64,000 nt of DNA from Prevotella intermedia ATCC 25611 = DSM 20706 (GCF_001953955.1 NZ_CP019300.1:1674001-1738000); one strand, 5' to 3'; counted from the stretch's first letter, positions 25,818 through 33,947 are shown. Numbers and translations: made by a program. The notes: generated by a model from the sequence alone, not told the origin.

Positions 25818-26939
25818 ATGGACTTTTCGGAAGTTATAGGACAAGAAGAGGCAAAGCAACGACTGCTGAAAATGGCAGCGGACAAACACGTTCCGCACGC
25901 CCTACTCTTTTGTGGCCCTTATGGTTCGGGCAAGATGGCTCTGGCAATGGCATTTGCAAGCTACCTGCTCGAAACGTCTTCAGCATCGCCTGAAAGCACA
26001 AAGGCTATGCTGAAGAAGTGGGAACACCCCGACCTACACTTCACCTACCCTACCATAAAGTTGCCAAACACGAGTTCGGAATACCAACCCATAAGCAGCG
26101 ACTTTGCCAAGGAATGGCACAAAATGATAATGGAAGGAACCTATTTCAACATTCGCAAATGGATGAACGAAATGGGAGCAACCACACAGCAAGCCATTAT
26201 AACGGGGGCGGAAAGCGACAACATTTCAAGACAACTTGCGCTAAAGTCGAGCCAAGGAGGGTATAAAGTTTCGATAATATGGCTGCCCGAACGAATGAAC
26301 CAGACATCGGCAAACAAGATTTTGAAGCTCTTGGAAGAGCCAACCGAAGGAACGGTGTTCCTAATGGTGAGCGAAGAGCCCGAAAAACTGTTGGAAACGA
26401 TTGTCAGCCGAACACAGCGCATTGATGTAAAACGCATAGACGACGCTGATATAGAAAAAGCATTGATTGCACAACGCGGTCTGGACGCCGACGTAGCCCA
26501 CCGCATAGCAAGAAGAGCGAGAGGCAGTTGGCTGAATGCGATAGAGGAACTGAGCAGCGACAACGAGGCAAAAGAGTTTCTGACACTGTTTCAGCAACTT
26601 ATGCGTTCGTGCTATATGCGGGACATAAAGGCATTGAAACGCTGGAGCGAAGTAGTGGCGGCATTTGGCAGAGAGAAAGAAAGGCGTATGCTGGTGTACT
26701 TCCAACAGCAGGTAAGAGAAAACTTTATGTTCAACTTCCGCAATCCCGAACTGGTTTATATGTCGCTGGAAGAAGAGGAGTTTGCCAAGAACTTCGCACG
26801 CTTCATAAACGAAAAAAACATTATAGAGATAAACGAACTGTTTGGAAAATGCCACAGAGACATCGGACAAAATGCCAATGGCAAAATAGTATTCTACGAT
26901 ATGGCATTGAAAATGATAGTTCTGCTTTTAAGAAAATAA
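25818..26939 (+). CDS. holB: DNA polymerase III delta' subunit (clamp-loader)
   Basis: This 373-residue AAA+ protein is a clamp-loader subunit. It opens with MDFSEVIGQEEAKQRLLKMA, then HALLFCGPYGSGKMALA (~28-44), a P-loop in which the usual Thr/Ser after Lys is Met, as expected for a non-hydrolysing delta' subunit. ILKLLEEPTEGTVFLMVSE (~170-188) and the sensor SRTQRIDVKR (~202) follow, then the helical collar domain. No zinc-binding cysteines are seen in the usual place, again a delta' rather than gamma/tau trait. It is first of holB-ricT-gldH, a gene order common in Bacteroidetes. Confidence 0.92.
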   Translation: MDFSEVIGQEEAKQRLLKMAADKHVPHALLFCGPYGSGKMALAMAFASYLLETSSASPESTKAMLKKWEHPDLHFTYPTIKLPNTSSEYQPISSDFAKEWHKMIMEGTYFNIRKWMNEMGATTQQAIITGAESDNISRQLALKSSQGGYKVSIIWLPERMNQTSANKILKLLEEPTEGTVFLMVSEEPEKLLETIVSRTQRIDVKRIDDADIEKALIAQRGLDADVAHRIARRARGSWLNAIEELSSDNEAKEFLTLFQQLMRSCYMRDIKALKRWSEVVAAFGREKERRMLVYFQQQVRENFMFNFRNPELVYMSLEEEEFAKNFARFINEKNIIEINELFGKCHRDIGQNANGKIVFYDMALKMIVLLLRK

Positions 26940-27024
26940 TATTTGCACATTTCAAACAATATATATACCCTTGCGGAAACAACAGAAAAAGGCGTTCCGA
27001 AAAGCAAGGTCTCAAAGTTAAACA

Positions 27025-28299
27025 ATGGATTATAAAGATATGAAATTTAAGATGTGGACAGGCTGCGACCGCGGTTTGTGCCATCAAGCGTGTGGACGCT
27101 CGGACAAACAGCTGAATACTTTCGACTGGTTGGAAGATGTTCCGGGCAACACAGATACAACCGACCTTGTGGAAGTGCAATTCAAAAACACTCGCAAGGG
27201 ATACTACCACAACGTGAACAACCTTGATTTGCACAAGGGAGACATTGTTGCGGTAGAGGCAAACCCTGGCCACGACATTGGCGTAGTTACACTTACGGGC
27301 AGATTGGTGAAGTTACAACTCAAGAAAGCCAACTGTACGAAATCGCCTGACGATATTAAACGTGTGTATAGAATTGCAAGAGAGGTGGATATGGAGAAAT
27401 ACAAGGAAGCCAAAGCAAGAGAACACAGCACGATGATAGAAAGCAGGCAAATAGCAAAAGCGTTGAACCTGCAAATGAAAATAGGCGATGTGGAATATCA
27501 GGGCGATGGCAACAAAGCCATTTTCTACTACATTGCCGACGAGCGTGTAGACTTCCGACAGCTCATTAAAGACCTTGCTGCAGCCTTCCACGTGCGCATC
27601 GAGATGAAGCAGATAGGTGCTCGGCAAGAAGCAGGACGCATTGGCGGAACAGGTCCGTGCGGCAGAGAGCTTTGCTGTGCTACGTGGATGAAAAACTTTT
27701 CGAGCGTTTCCACCAATGCAGCGCGCTGTCAGGACATTTCGTTAAACCCAACAAAGCTGGCAGGAATGTGCGCCAAACTGAAGTGCTGCCTCAACTACGA
27801 GGTAGACGACTATATGGAATCAAGTAGGAAACTACCTGCAAAAGACATTCATCTGTACACAATGGACACTGAGTATTTCTTGTTTAAGACAGACATTTTG
27901 AACGGTCTTTGCACGTACTCTACCGATAAGAACTTGGCAGTAAATCTTGAAACGATTTCTACAGCACGCGCAAAGGAAATCATAGAAATGAACCGTCAGG
28001 GCGAAAAACCACTTTCGCTGCTGAACAACGGCCAAGCCAAGCCTGCGAAGAAGCCTATCGACCTGTTGGCAGAAGCTGACCTCAGCCGCTTCGACAAGGA
28101 CAAGACAGGCAGAAAGAACAATCGCCGAAACAACAGAAAGAACGGTCAGCCACGGAACCAAGAGCGCAGTCAGCAGAGGGCAAACCCACAAGAGCAGAAC
28201 GGACAACCGCGCCAACGCCGAAACGGAAAGCCCAACAAGCGACCGACGCAGCAAGGCAACCAGCAACCGAGAACACCAAACAACAACGATAATGAATAG
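27025..28299 (+). CDS. ricT: PSP1 domain protein (RicT/YaaT-like), basic Gln/Asn-rich tail
   Basis: This 424-residue protein carries the PSP1 C-terminal domain in residues ~50-275, with the cysteine-rich signature GPCGRELCCATW (~210-221) and MCAKLKCCLNYE (~248-259). In Bacillus, YaaT/RicT uses such cysteines with RicA and RicF to hold Fe-S clusters and guide RNA maturation with RNase Y. Residues ~340-424 are a low-complexity Arg/Asn/Gln/Pro tail that probably binds nucleic acid. It lies 85 bp after holB and overlaps gldH by 8 bp. In this phylum its partners are not known to me, so the molecular role is inferred from Firmicutes. Confidence 0.85.
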   Translation: MDYKDMKFKMWTGCDRGLCHQACGRSDKQLNTFDWLEDVPGNTDTTDLVEVQFKNTRKGYYHNVNNLDLHKGDIVAVEANPGHDIGVVTLTGRLVKLQLKKANCTKSPDDIKRVYRIAREVDMEKYKEAKAREHSTMIESRQIAKALNLQMKIGDVEYQGDGNKAIFYYIADERVDFRQLIKDLAAAFHVRIEMKQIGARQEAGRIGGTGPCGRELCCATWMKNFSSVSTNAARCQDISLNPTKLAGMCAKLKCCLNYEVDDYMESSRKLPAKDIHLYTMDTEYFLFKTDILNGLCTYSTDKNLAVNLETISTARAKEIIEMNRQGEKPLSLLNNGQAKPAKKPIDLLAEADLSRFDKDKTGRKNNRRNNRKNGQPRNQERSQQRANPQEQNGQPRQRRNGKPNKRPTQQGNQQPRTPNNNDNE

Positions 28300-28789
28300 G
28301 AAAGGGCATTCCTTTTCGCACATCATAGCACTTGCAATCGCTGCCATAACAGCGATTGCGTGCAAAGATGCCCGCACCTACGACAGCTATAAAGCCTTGC
28401 CAATCAATGGGTGGGAGCGCAACGACACGGCTGTCTTCTACATTCCACGCCAATGGGAAGGAATGTATAGTATGGACTTGGGCGTAAGGGCATCGCAAAG
28501 CTATCCATACAAGAATATTACGTTCATCGTCGAACGCACCGTAATACACAAGAAAAGAAAGAAACTAACAAGTCGCAGCTACCAAGATACCGTAACTTGC
28601 AACATCATAAACGACGATGGAAGATTGGCAGGAAAGCGCGGAATTACAACAAGCGAGATACAACAACGCATTGCCATTTTTCCACTAAAACGCAACGATT
28701 CGCTCCGCATTTCAGTGCGCCACATCATGAGCAAGGAACTGCTTCAGGGCATAAGCGATGTAGGAATACGAATCATAAAACGCAGATAA
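28292..28789 (+). CDS. gldH: Gliding motility lipoprotein GldH
   Basis: This 165-residue lipoprotein has a signal ending AAITAIAC (Cys ~24). Its all-beta core (VFYIPRQWEGMYSMDLGVR, then TFIVERTV) and the final GISDVGIRIIKR match GldH. In Flavobacterium gldH is needed for gliding, and homologues occur in non-gliding Bacteroidales that use type IX secretion. Its ATG overlaps the ricT stop by 8 bp. The presence of proteins with T9SS tails at 1.7, 8.8 and 13.5 kb is consistent with a working T9SS. The penicillin-binding protein that often follows gldH is not here; a sigma-factor gene follows instead. Confidence 0.88.
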   Translation: MNRKGHSFSHIIALAIAAITAIACKDARTYDSYKALPINGWERNDTAVFYIPRQWEGMYSMDLGVRASQSYPYKNITFIVERTVIHKKRKKLTSRSYQDTVTCNIINDDGRLAGKRGITTSEIQQRIAIFPLKRNDSLRISVRHIMSKELLQGISDVGIRIIKRR

Positions 28790-28967
28790 ACAAATAATAA
28801 AGGGTAGATAAACTAAAAGAAACAGGGCATCTAAACAGCTGAGACTTTCCTTTCAATAAGACCGTATCTCCCTTTCAAAGAAGCCAATTCTCCTTTTTCA
28901 AATGGCAGAACGGCTGACAAAACTCTTCTAAAAAGGCGTAAAAAAACATATATTATTCTGTATTTCC

Positions 28968-28998
28968 TTGCTCAACTCACTGTTTTTGTGTACATTTG
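28968..28998 (+). promoter_or_regulatory. Promoter of rpoD
   Basis: TTG (28968-28970), 20 bp, TACATTTG (28991-28998). It lies 29 bp above the ATG. The 170 bp before it (after gldH) show no ORF or clear terminator. Confidence 0.75.
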
Positions 28999-29027
28999 TC
29001 CAATCTTAATATCAATCCACGATACAG

Positions 29028-29891
29028 ATGAGACAACTGAAAATCACCCAGTCGATTACAAATCGAGAAAGCACAGCACTCGAAAAATACCTTCAAGACA
29101 TAAGCCGCGAAGACCTCGTGAGCTTAGATGAAGAAGTTGAGTTAGCACAAAAGATAAGGCAAGGCGATGTAAAAGCCCTCGAAAGGCTTACAAAAGCCAA
29201 TCTACGATTTGTCGTCTCGGTAGCAAAGCAATATCAAAATCAAGGTTTATCGCTTCCAGACCTTATCAACGAAGGCAATTTGGGGCTGATAAAAGCAGCT
29301 AAGAAATACGACGAAACTCGGGGATTTAAGTTCATTTCGTATGCTGTATGGTGGATTCGGCAAAGCATAATGCAAGCCATTTCGGAGCAAAGCAGGCTCG
29401 TACGTGTGCCAATGAACCAAATGGGCTCGATAAACAAGGTACGCAAGGTTATCCATCAGTTTGAACAAGAACACCAACGCTTGCCCAGCATCGACGAAAT
29501 AATGGACGAAGTAGACTTACCGAAAGACAAAATAGCGGAAGTAATGTCTATGATCACAAAGAAAGTATCGATGGACGCTCCTATTTCAAGCGGTGATGAC
29601 GGCAGCTTACTCGATGTATTGCCCAATAAGAACTCCCCTTCTGCCGACGAACAACTGCTGGAAGAAGGATTGAAGAAAGAGATTGAGCGGGCATTGGTAA
29701 CACTTTCAGAGCGCGAACAAACCATCTTGAGAGGATATTTTGGCATCAATCAGCGAGAAATGTCGCTCGAAGAAATAGGCGAACAGACTGGTCTGACACG
29801 CGAACGCGTTAGGCAACTCAAGGAAAAAGCCATAAAACGCCTGCGCCACAACGTAAAAAGCGATTCATTAAAAGGATACTTAGGAGAATAG
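29028..29891 (+). CDS. rpoD: Primary RNA polymerase sigma factor (short Bacteroidetes type)
   Basis: This 287-residue sigma-70 factor is the housekeeping sigma that reads the TTTG/TAnnTTTG promoters seen through the window. Region 1.2 (STALEKYLQDIS, ~16-27), region 2 (NLRFVVSVAKQYQNQGLSLPDLINEGNLGLIKA then KFISYAVWWIRQSI, ~60-125), region 3 (VPMNQMGSINKVRKV) and region 4 (LSLEEIGEQTGLTRERVRQLKEKA type helix-turn-helix, ~245-270) are complete. As in other Bacteroidetes it lacks the long region 1.1 and the non-conserved insert of E. coli RpoD, hence the small size. It has its own promoter. No terminator is visible before the next gene, 56 bp away. Confidence 0.95.
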   Translation: MRQLKITQSITNRESTALEKYLQDISREDLVSLDEEVELAQKIRQGDVKALERLTKANLRFVVSVAKQYQNQGLSLPDLINEGNLGLIKAAKKYDETRGFKFISYAVWWIRQSIMQAISEQSRLVRVPMNQMGSINKVRKVIHQFEQEHQRLPSIDEIMDEVDLPKDKIAEVMSMITKKVSMDAPISSGDDGSLLDVLPNKNSPSADEQLLEEGLKKEIERALVTLSEREQTILRGYFGINQREMSLEEIGEQTGLTRERVRQLKEKAIKRLRHNVKSDSLKGYLGE

Positions 29892-29947
29892 GAATAAAGA
29901 CAAGGGCGACTCTTAAAAAGAAGATTTAGGAAAATAAAAATAAGGAT

Positions 29948-30415
29948 ATGAGATACTACAAATTTGTTTTAATAGCAGTAATGCTATTCGGTCTGACGAC
30001 TACCATAACTGCAAAAGACGCTTACAAAGCCGTAAAGGTTTATATGTTCGGCTTTTCGGCATCGTTCAACGACTCTACCGTGAACTTCACCGATATACAA
30101 GCCGTAGACGCTTACGTTGAAAACAACCACACACACTTCTTGGTAAACCGCGACGAATATTCGTATCAGCTGCGTTATTATATGGAAAGCATACAGCCAG
30201 ACAGCAACCCAACCTGTCTTGTTGTCTATGCCTTGACCCAAAAGAACGCTATAAAAAAGTACTTGAAACTACAAGAGCAGTACACCAAGAAAGCAAAAAT
30301 AAAGTATATTGTCAATGCCATTCCGACATCGAAATTCAGCTTTAAAACGGTGTTGCCAGACGAATTGCAACAACAACTGATACAAGAAAGAGCCGCAAAC
30401 CGCAAGGAAGAGTAA
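29948..30415 (+). CDS. Hypothetical exported protein
   Basis: This 155-residue protein has a signal peptide (MRYYKFVLIAVMLFGLTTTITA). The mature part starts with a beta-strand region (VKVYMFGFSASFNDSTVNFTDI), then holds a helix-rich end with many Lys, Gln and Glu (ELQQQLIQERAANRKEE). No catalytic motif is seen and only one cysteine is present. It sits 56 bp after rpoD and 15 bp before an HprK-like kinase gene, so it is probably the first gene of the kinase/peptidase/PqqD group or a transcriptional follower of rpoD. I recognise no family with a known function. Confidence 0.7.
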   Translation: MRYYKFVLIAVMLFGLTTTITAKDAYKAVKVYMFGFSASFNDSTVNFTDIQAVDAYVENNHTHFLVNRDEYSYQLRYYMESIQPDSNPTCLVVYALTQKNAIKKYLKLQEQYTKKAKIKYIVNAIPTSKFSFKTVLPDELQQQLIQERAANRKEE

Positions 30416-30430
30416 AGAAAACCATAAACA

Positions 30431-31321
30431 ATGCAAGCACACAACTTTAAAATAGCAGAGCTAAATGTTCGCATTGTCTTTGCCGGCAGCGAGAAAAACA
30501 GCATAAAACTTCTACCGTCGTTTGCTCCGTTCAGCACGGAAGCATTCAAGGAAGACTTGTTTTTCCAGCTCACAGTGGACGACCAACTACGCCCAGTGCC
30601 CAAGGAAGAACGGAAACACATACGCAATTTCGACACGGGAAACGGCGATACGATAGTCGATAAATTGGAAGACGGCGGCTACCAATACATTATAAAAGAT
30701 ATAAAAGGGGCTGACTGCTGCTTGCTGATAACCAACAAGGACTTCTCCGACTGCCGTTGTGCACTCAACGGAAACTACAATATGCGCAGCTTCGGACTGA
30801 ATAACGCCCTCATGTTGATATTTGCTTTCGCTGGTGCGCACAAGCAAACGCTGCTGATACACGCATCGCTGGTGCGCAACAACAATTTCGGCTATGCGTT
30901 CATTGCAAAGAGTGGCACGGGAAAATCCACTCAAGTAAGTATGTGGCTAAGGCATATAGCAGGGTCAGACCTTATGAACGACGACAATCCCATTATTCGA
31001 TGCATCGACAACGAGTTTTGGATTTTCGGCAGTCCGTGGAGCGGAAAGACGCCGTGTTATAGGAATATAAAAGCCCGACTTGGTGCCATCACGCGCATAG
31101 ACCGCGCCACCACCAACTCCGTAGACAAACTTCCGCCTATTCAGGCATTTGCTTCGTTGCTGCCATCGTGTTCAAGTATGAAGTGGGATTCTGATATTTA
31201 CAATGCCATCTGCGATACTATAACAAAGATAGTGGAAACAACAGGCATCTACACGCTGCACTGCCTGCCCAACAAAGAGGCGGCTGAAGTGTGTTACAAG
31301 GCAATAAGCAAAGTACAATAA
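30431..31321 (+). CDS. HprK-like serine kinase family protein
   Basis: This 296-residue protein has a P-loop AKSGTGKSTQVSMWL (~157-171) preceded by LLIHASLVRNNNFGYAFI, and a later FGSPWSGKTPCYRN block. This is the layout of the HPr-kinase-related kinases found in peptide-modification (RiPP) gene clusters, where they phosphorylate or otherwise activate a peptide. It lacks the full N-terminal domain of HPr kinase/phosphorylase. Its stop overlaps the ATG of the peptidase gene by 1 bp, and a PqqD gene follows, so the three act together. The substrate is unknown; a Cys-rich exported protein is encoded convergently 0.1 kb beyond pqqD. Confidence 0.78.
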   Translation: MQAHNFKIAELNVRIVFAGSEKNSIKLLPSFAPFSTEAFKEDLFFQLTVDDQLRPVPKEERKHIRNFDTGNGDTIVDKLEDGGYQYIIKDIKGADCCLLITNKDFSDCRCALNGNYNMRSFGLNNALMLIFAFAGAHKQTLLIHASLVRNNNFGYAFIAKSGTGKSTQVSMWLRHIAGSDLMNDDNPIIRCIDNEFWIFGSPWSGKTPCYRNIKARLGAITRIDRATTNSVDKLPPIQAFASLLPSCSSMKWDSDIYNAICDTITKIVETTGIYTLHCLPNKEAAEVCYKAISKVQ

Positions 31322-31806
31322 TGCCGATAAACAGCACAGAAACAACGAAGGTTCAGTTTGAAAATGCAGTCTTCCTGCCCGAAATAGTGAAGATGCTGAA
31401 CGAAGGGCACACCGTTACGCTCACGTTGCGAGGCAACTCTATGCGACCGTTTTTAGAGGATTGCCGCGACAAAGCCCTATTCGTAAAGCCCACAACCATC
31501 GCCGTTGGCGACCCTGTTTTGGCAGAAATAGCCCCTAAACACTTTGTGTTGCACCGCATTGTAGCCATCAATGGCGAAGCCGTTACACTGTTAGGCGACG
31601 GCAATCTATCAACAGAACACTGCCAAAAGAAAGATATTGTGGGGGCTGTAATCGGCTTTTACAGAAAAGGACGAAACACTTTAGACCGCACCAATGGCTG
31701 GAAATGGCGTTGCTACAGCTATGTATGGACAGGCTTGCGCCCCATACGACGCTATCTGTTAGGTATTTACCGCAGGATATGGATTCCACTTTTCGGAGTC
31801 ATTTAA
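31321..31806 (+). CDS. S24/S26-type peptidase (Ser/His dyad signal-peptidase-like)
   Basis: This 161-residue protein has the nucleophile motif LRGNSMRPFL (Ser ~41) and then VLHRIVAINGEAVTLLGDGN (His ~80). This is the Ser/His arrangement of SipW/ER-type signal peptidases rather than the Ser/Lys of LepB. No N-terminal membrane anchor is seen, but a Trp/Arg-rich hydrophobic stretch lies near the C-terminus (YVWTGLRPIRRYLLGIYRRIW). I chose the ATG at 31321, which overlaps the upstream stop (TAATG), over an in-frame ATG 30 bp earlier inside the kinase gene. It sits between the HprK-like kinase and PqqD genes; cleavage of a modified peptide is the likely job. Confidence 0.8.
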   Translation: MPINSTETTKVQFENAVFLPEIVKMLNEGHTVTLTLRGNSMRPFLEDCRDKALFVKPTTIAVGDPVLAEIAPKHFVLHRIVAINGEAVTLLGDGNLSTEHCQKKDIVGAVIGFYRKGRNTLDRTNGWKWRCYSYVWTGLRPIRRYLLGIYRRIWIPLFGVI

Positions 31807-31835
31807 ATAGAATAATTCAATAAAAACGACAATAA

Positions 31836-32228
31836 ATGAAAACAAAAATAGGTTTCAACCTGCGCCAAGTATGTGGCGAAAACATTATAGTAGCCGAAGG
31901 CGAAGAGAACATAGACTTCAGTAACATCATCTCAATGAACGAGAGTTCGGCTTTTCTTTGGAAAGAAGCGCAGCAATTGGAAAGCTTTACCATAGCCGAC
32001 TTGGTGCGCATTCTCACTGCCGAATACGAGGTAGACGAAGCCACTGCCACCGAAGACGTTACGAAACTGACGGCTCAATGGGGAGCAGCAGGCATTCTTG
32101 AAGGCGACGATATACCCGTTCTTCCAACACAAGAAACTACCGAAAAGCTTTCTGCTACACCCTCTGCACCTGCCGAAGAAGCAGAGAAGAAAGAAAAGAA
32201 AGGATTCTTTAAAAAACTATTTGGATAA
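31836..32228 (+). CDS. PqqD family peptide-binding protein
   Basis: This 130-residue protein has a PqqD-type winged helix in residues 1-92 (ENIIVAEGEENIDFSNIISMNESSAFLW, then VRILTAEYEVDEATATEDVTKL). PqqD domains are the RiPP recognition elements that hold the leader peptide of a precursor for its modifying enzymes. An unusual tail follows: Pro/Ala/Glu-rich, then KKEKKGFFKKLFG, a basic amphipathic end that may touch the membrane. It is last in the kinase-peptidase-PqqD group, 29 bp after the peptidase gene, and is closed by a strong terminator. No radical SAM enzyme or obvious precursor peptide is adjacent. Confidence 0.85.
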   Translation: MKTKIGFNLRQVCGENIIVAEGEENIDFSNIISMNESSAFLWKEAQQLESFTIADLVRILTAEYEVDEATATEDVTKLTAQWGAAGILEGDDIPVLPTQETTEKLSATPSAPAEEAEKKEKKGFFKKLFG

Positions 32229-32235
32229 AGAAAAC

Positions 32236-32272
32236 AAAAACTCCTAACTGCAACAGTTAGGAGTTTTTTATT
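32236..32272. terminator. Bidirectional terminator between pqqD-like and the Cys-repeat gene
   Basis: AAAAACTCCTAACTG (32236) pairs with CAGTTAGGAGTTTTT (32254), 15 bp with a 3-nt loop and T-runs in both directions. It serves both convergent genes. Confidence 0.9.
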
Positions 32273-32290
32273 TTATCGAGAATTAAGAAC

Positions 32291-33037
32291 TTACATATTA
32301 AGATACTGCTGATATTGCTTATCGTTTAAAATCTTCTTCAGCTCAGCAAGATAAGCTGTGCGTCTTGCTTTCATATTCTTTACGTGCTGTGAACCCTCAG
32401 CCATCTTTTGCTTGTCGCACTGAGCACCTTTACCTTTGCATTCAGCGTTACCTTGCTTGCTACATTTTGCATTTTCGCCCTTGCAGTCAGCGTTAGCCTC
32501 CTTGCTGCAGTTAGCATTGCCACCCTTGCATTCAGCATTACCTTGCTTATCACAACGTTTTCCTTCGCCTTTGCATTCAGTATTGCCTTGTTTATCGCAT
32601 TTCTTAGCTTCGCCTTTTTTGCAATCACCTGCACCCATCTTGCAATCACCGTCGGTCTTCTTGCATTCTCTGTTACCTTTATTGCAATCACCTGCAGCTT
32701 GCTTACAATCGCTTCCAGCCTTCTTGCAATCGCCTCCAGCTTGCTTACAGTTACCTTCAGCTTGCTTACAGTTACCTTCAGCCTTCTTACAATTTCTCTT
32801 AGCATGTGGGCAATCAGCAACATCTGCATAGTCCGTATTAAGCTTCAAGAGAGCCTTAGCCTGTTTCTTGTCGAGCTTCAATTCCTTTACAAGCTTATCG
32901 GTAAATGCCTGTGGGTCTACCTTCTTTACTCCTTCAGGACAGTTTGCTACTACTATGTTGTTGTTAGATGCTACCGAAGTTGCAGGTGCAATGGCCAACA
33001 TTCCCATTGCAAATAAACCTAAAATTAATCTTTTCAT
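32291..33037 (-). CDS. Exported cysteine-heptad repeat protein
   Basis: This 248-residue protein has a signal peptide (1-23, to SVAS). Residues ~35-75 are helical (VKELKLDKKQAKALLKLN), then a Cys/Lys/Gly-rich region (~76-210), then a basic helix (MKARRTAYLAELKKILNDKQ) like the Spy/DUF4890 type. There are 20 cysteines. From Cys 2 to Cys 11 the spacing is exactly 7 residues (CKQAEGN, CKKAGSD and so on); afterwards it alternates 8 and 7 (CDKQGNAE, CKGENAK). No CxxC or disulfide-fold pattern known to me fits. Metal binding, or a thiol store in the periplasm, is possible. It faces the PqqD/S26/HprK genes. TATCTTTG at 33134-33141 is its likely -7 box. Confidence 0.85.
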   Translation of the reverse strand: MKRLILGLFAMGMLAIAPATSVASNNNIVVANCPEGVKKVDPQAFTDKLVKELKLDKKQAKALLKLNTDYADVADCPHAKRNCKKAEGNCKQAEGNCKQAGGDCKKAGSDCKQAAGDCNKGNRECKKTDGDCKMGAGDCKKGEAKKCDKQGNTECKGEGKRCDKQGNAECKGGNANCSKEANADCKGENAKCSKQGNAECKGKGAQCDKQKMAEGSQHVKNMKARRTAYLAELKKILNDKQYQQYLNM

Positions 33038-33133
33038 TTTTTGTTGAATCTTTATTATTTTAATTTATTGATACAATCTAAATTCTTTTCTGTTATCTAT
33101 CAGTACTTTTTACACCGATATTTTAATCGATTA

Positions 33134-33141
33134 CAAAGATA
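33134..33141 (-). promoter_or_regulatory. -7 box of the Cys-heptad gene
   Basis: TATCTTTG on the minus strand matches TAnnTTTG. The leader to the ATG at 33037 is about 90 nt and very AT-rich. Confidence 0.6.
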
Positions 33142-33873
33142 CACTTTCTATTTCAATATTGTTTGTAATAAGTTCAATATTTATTTTTTATTCACAATTT
33201 AAGGCAAAACAGATATTAAAATAAGGTATAACAAGCTGTTAAGGTGTACTTGAAGAGTGAGCGAAAGCCATCAGAATTTCTCTTGAATACAGCTTCGATG
33301 TAAGTCTGCCTATACTTAACGCACAAATTCTGCCTATCGCCCTGCATCTTTCCGTCTTAAAAACTGTATAAAAGTGTTTAGTGTAAAAATTCGATTTGAA
33401 CAAGCAAAATAGAGCTGTGAAACACCCAAATAAGCAGTTAATCGTCCAAGAAAAATGTTTTCAGATTCTAAAAGAGCCGCTTTCGCTATGCGAAAGCGGC
33501 TCTTTTACACGGTAAAAGCTACTCTTTTGCAACGCAAGACATACGCTTTTACAAGCCAATTCTACTCTGTACATCATATTTATTGATTGTTTTGCGAACA
33601 CAATCTTTCCATTTCATTGCACAAACATCACACACACAAACATAAACAGCTAATAATTAAGCCATTAAACTTGCACACAAATGCTGCAATTATTTGCAAA
33701 TAATTCTTCTTTCACGCAAAAAAGCCGCCTTCTCGCCGTTGTTTCACGCTTGTTTTTTAACAACTTACTATTCTTATTTTATCTAAATTAACAAATTACA
33801 TAAACCTCTTATCCATTAATTTCTACCACCAAAAATTCGCAAAATGATAATTTACACCCCATATTTTGGCAAC
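33142..33873. other. Non-coding stretch of ~730 bp with one 22-bp array
   Basis: No ORF with coding character is seen on either strand between the Cys-heptad gene and the terminator of the flippase gene. Apart from the array at 33466-33553 the sequence is AT-rich and unstructured. It might hold a decayed gene or an untranslated RNA, but I found no signature of a known RNA. Confidence 0.5.
33466..33553 (-). repeat. Stand-alone 88-bp array of four 22-bp units (GCAAAAG/GCTTTT type)
   Basis: Unit edges fall at 33466, 33488, 33510 and 33532, each 22 bp. The first two units form a perfect hairpin (AAAAGAGCCGCTTTCGC / GCGAAAGCGGCTCTTTT, 17 bp, 3-nt loop). It shares the unit type of the 186-bp elements but lacks their flanks and inverted ends. 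Confidence 0.85.
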
Positions 33874-33925
33874 AAAAAAGCTGCGCACCAATACCTTTAT
33901 TGATGCACAGCTTATATTTTGATAA
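33874..33925 (-). terminator. Terminator of the rlmN-pdxA-flippase operon
   Basis: On the minus strand AAGCTGTGCATCAATA pairs with TATTGGTGCGCAGCTT (small internal mismatch), followed by TTTTTTG. It lies 25-70 bp after the flippase stop. Confidence 0.8.
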
Positions 33926-33947
33926 TGCGTAAGGTCTTTAAATGCTC

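Noticed and set aside
25818..26939. holB as DnaX (gamma/tau)
   Set aside because: The P-loop has Met after Lys (GSGKM) and no zinc-site cysteines are seen, which fits delta' rather than DnaX.
32408..33016. 202-residue ORF opposite the Cys-heptad gene
   Set aside because: It is a mirror of the low-complexity Cys/Lys/Gly codons. The composition is Leu/Phe/Ala-repeated, with no start signal, and the opposite strand has a signal peptide, a promoter box and a terminator.
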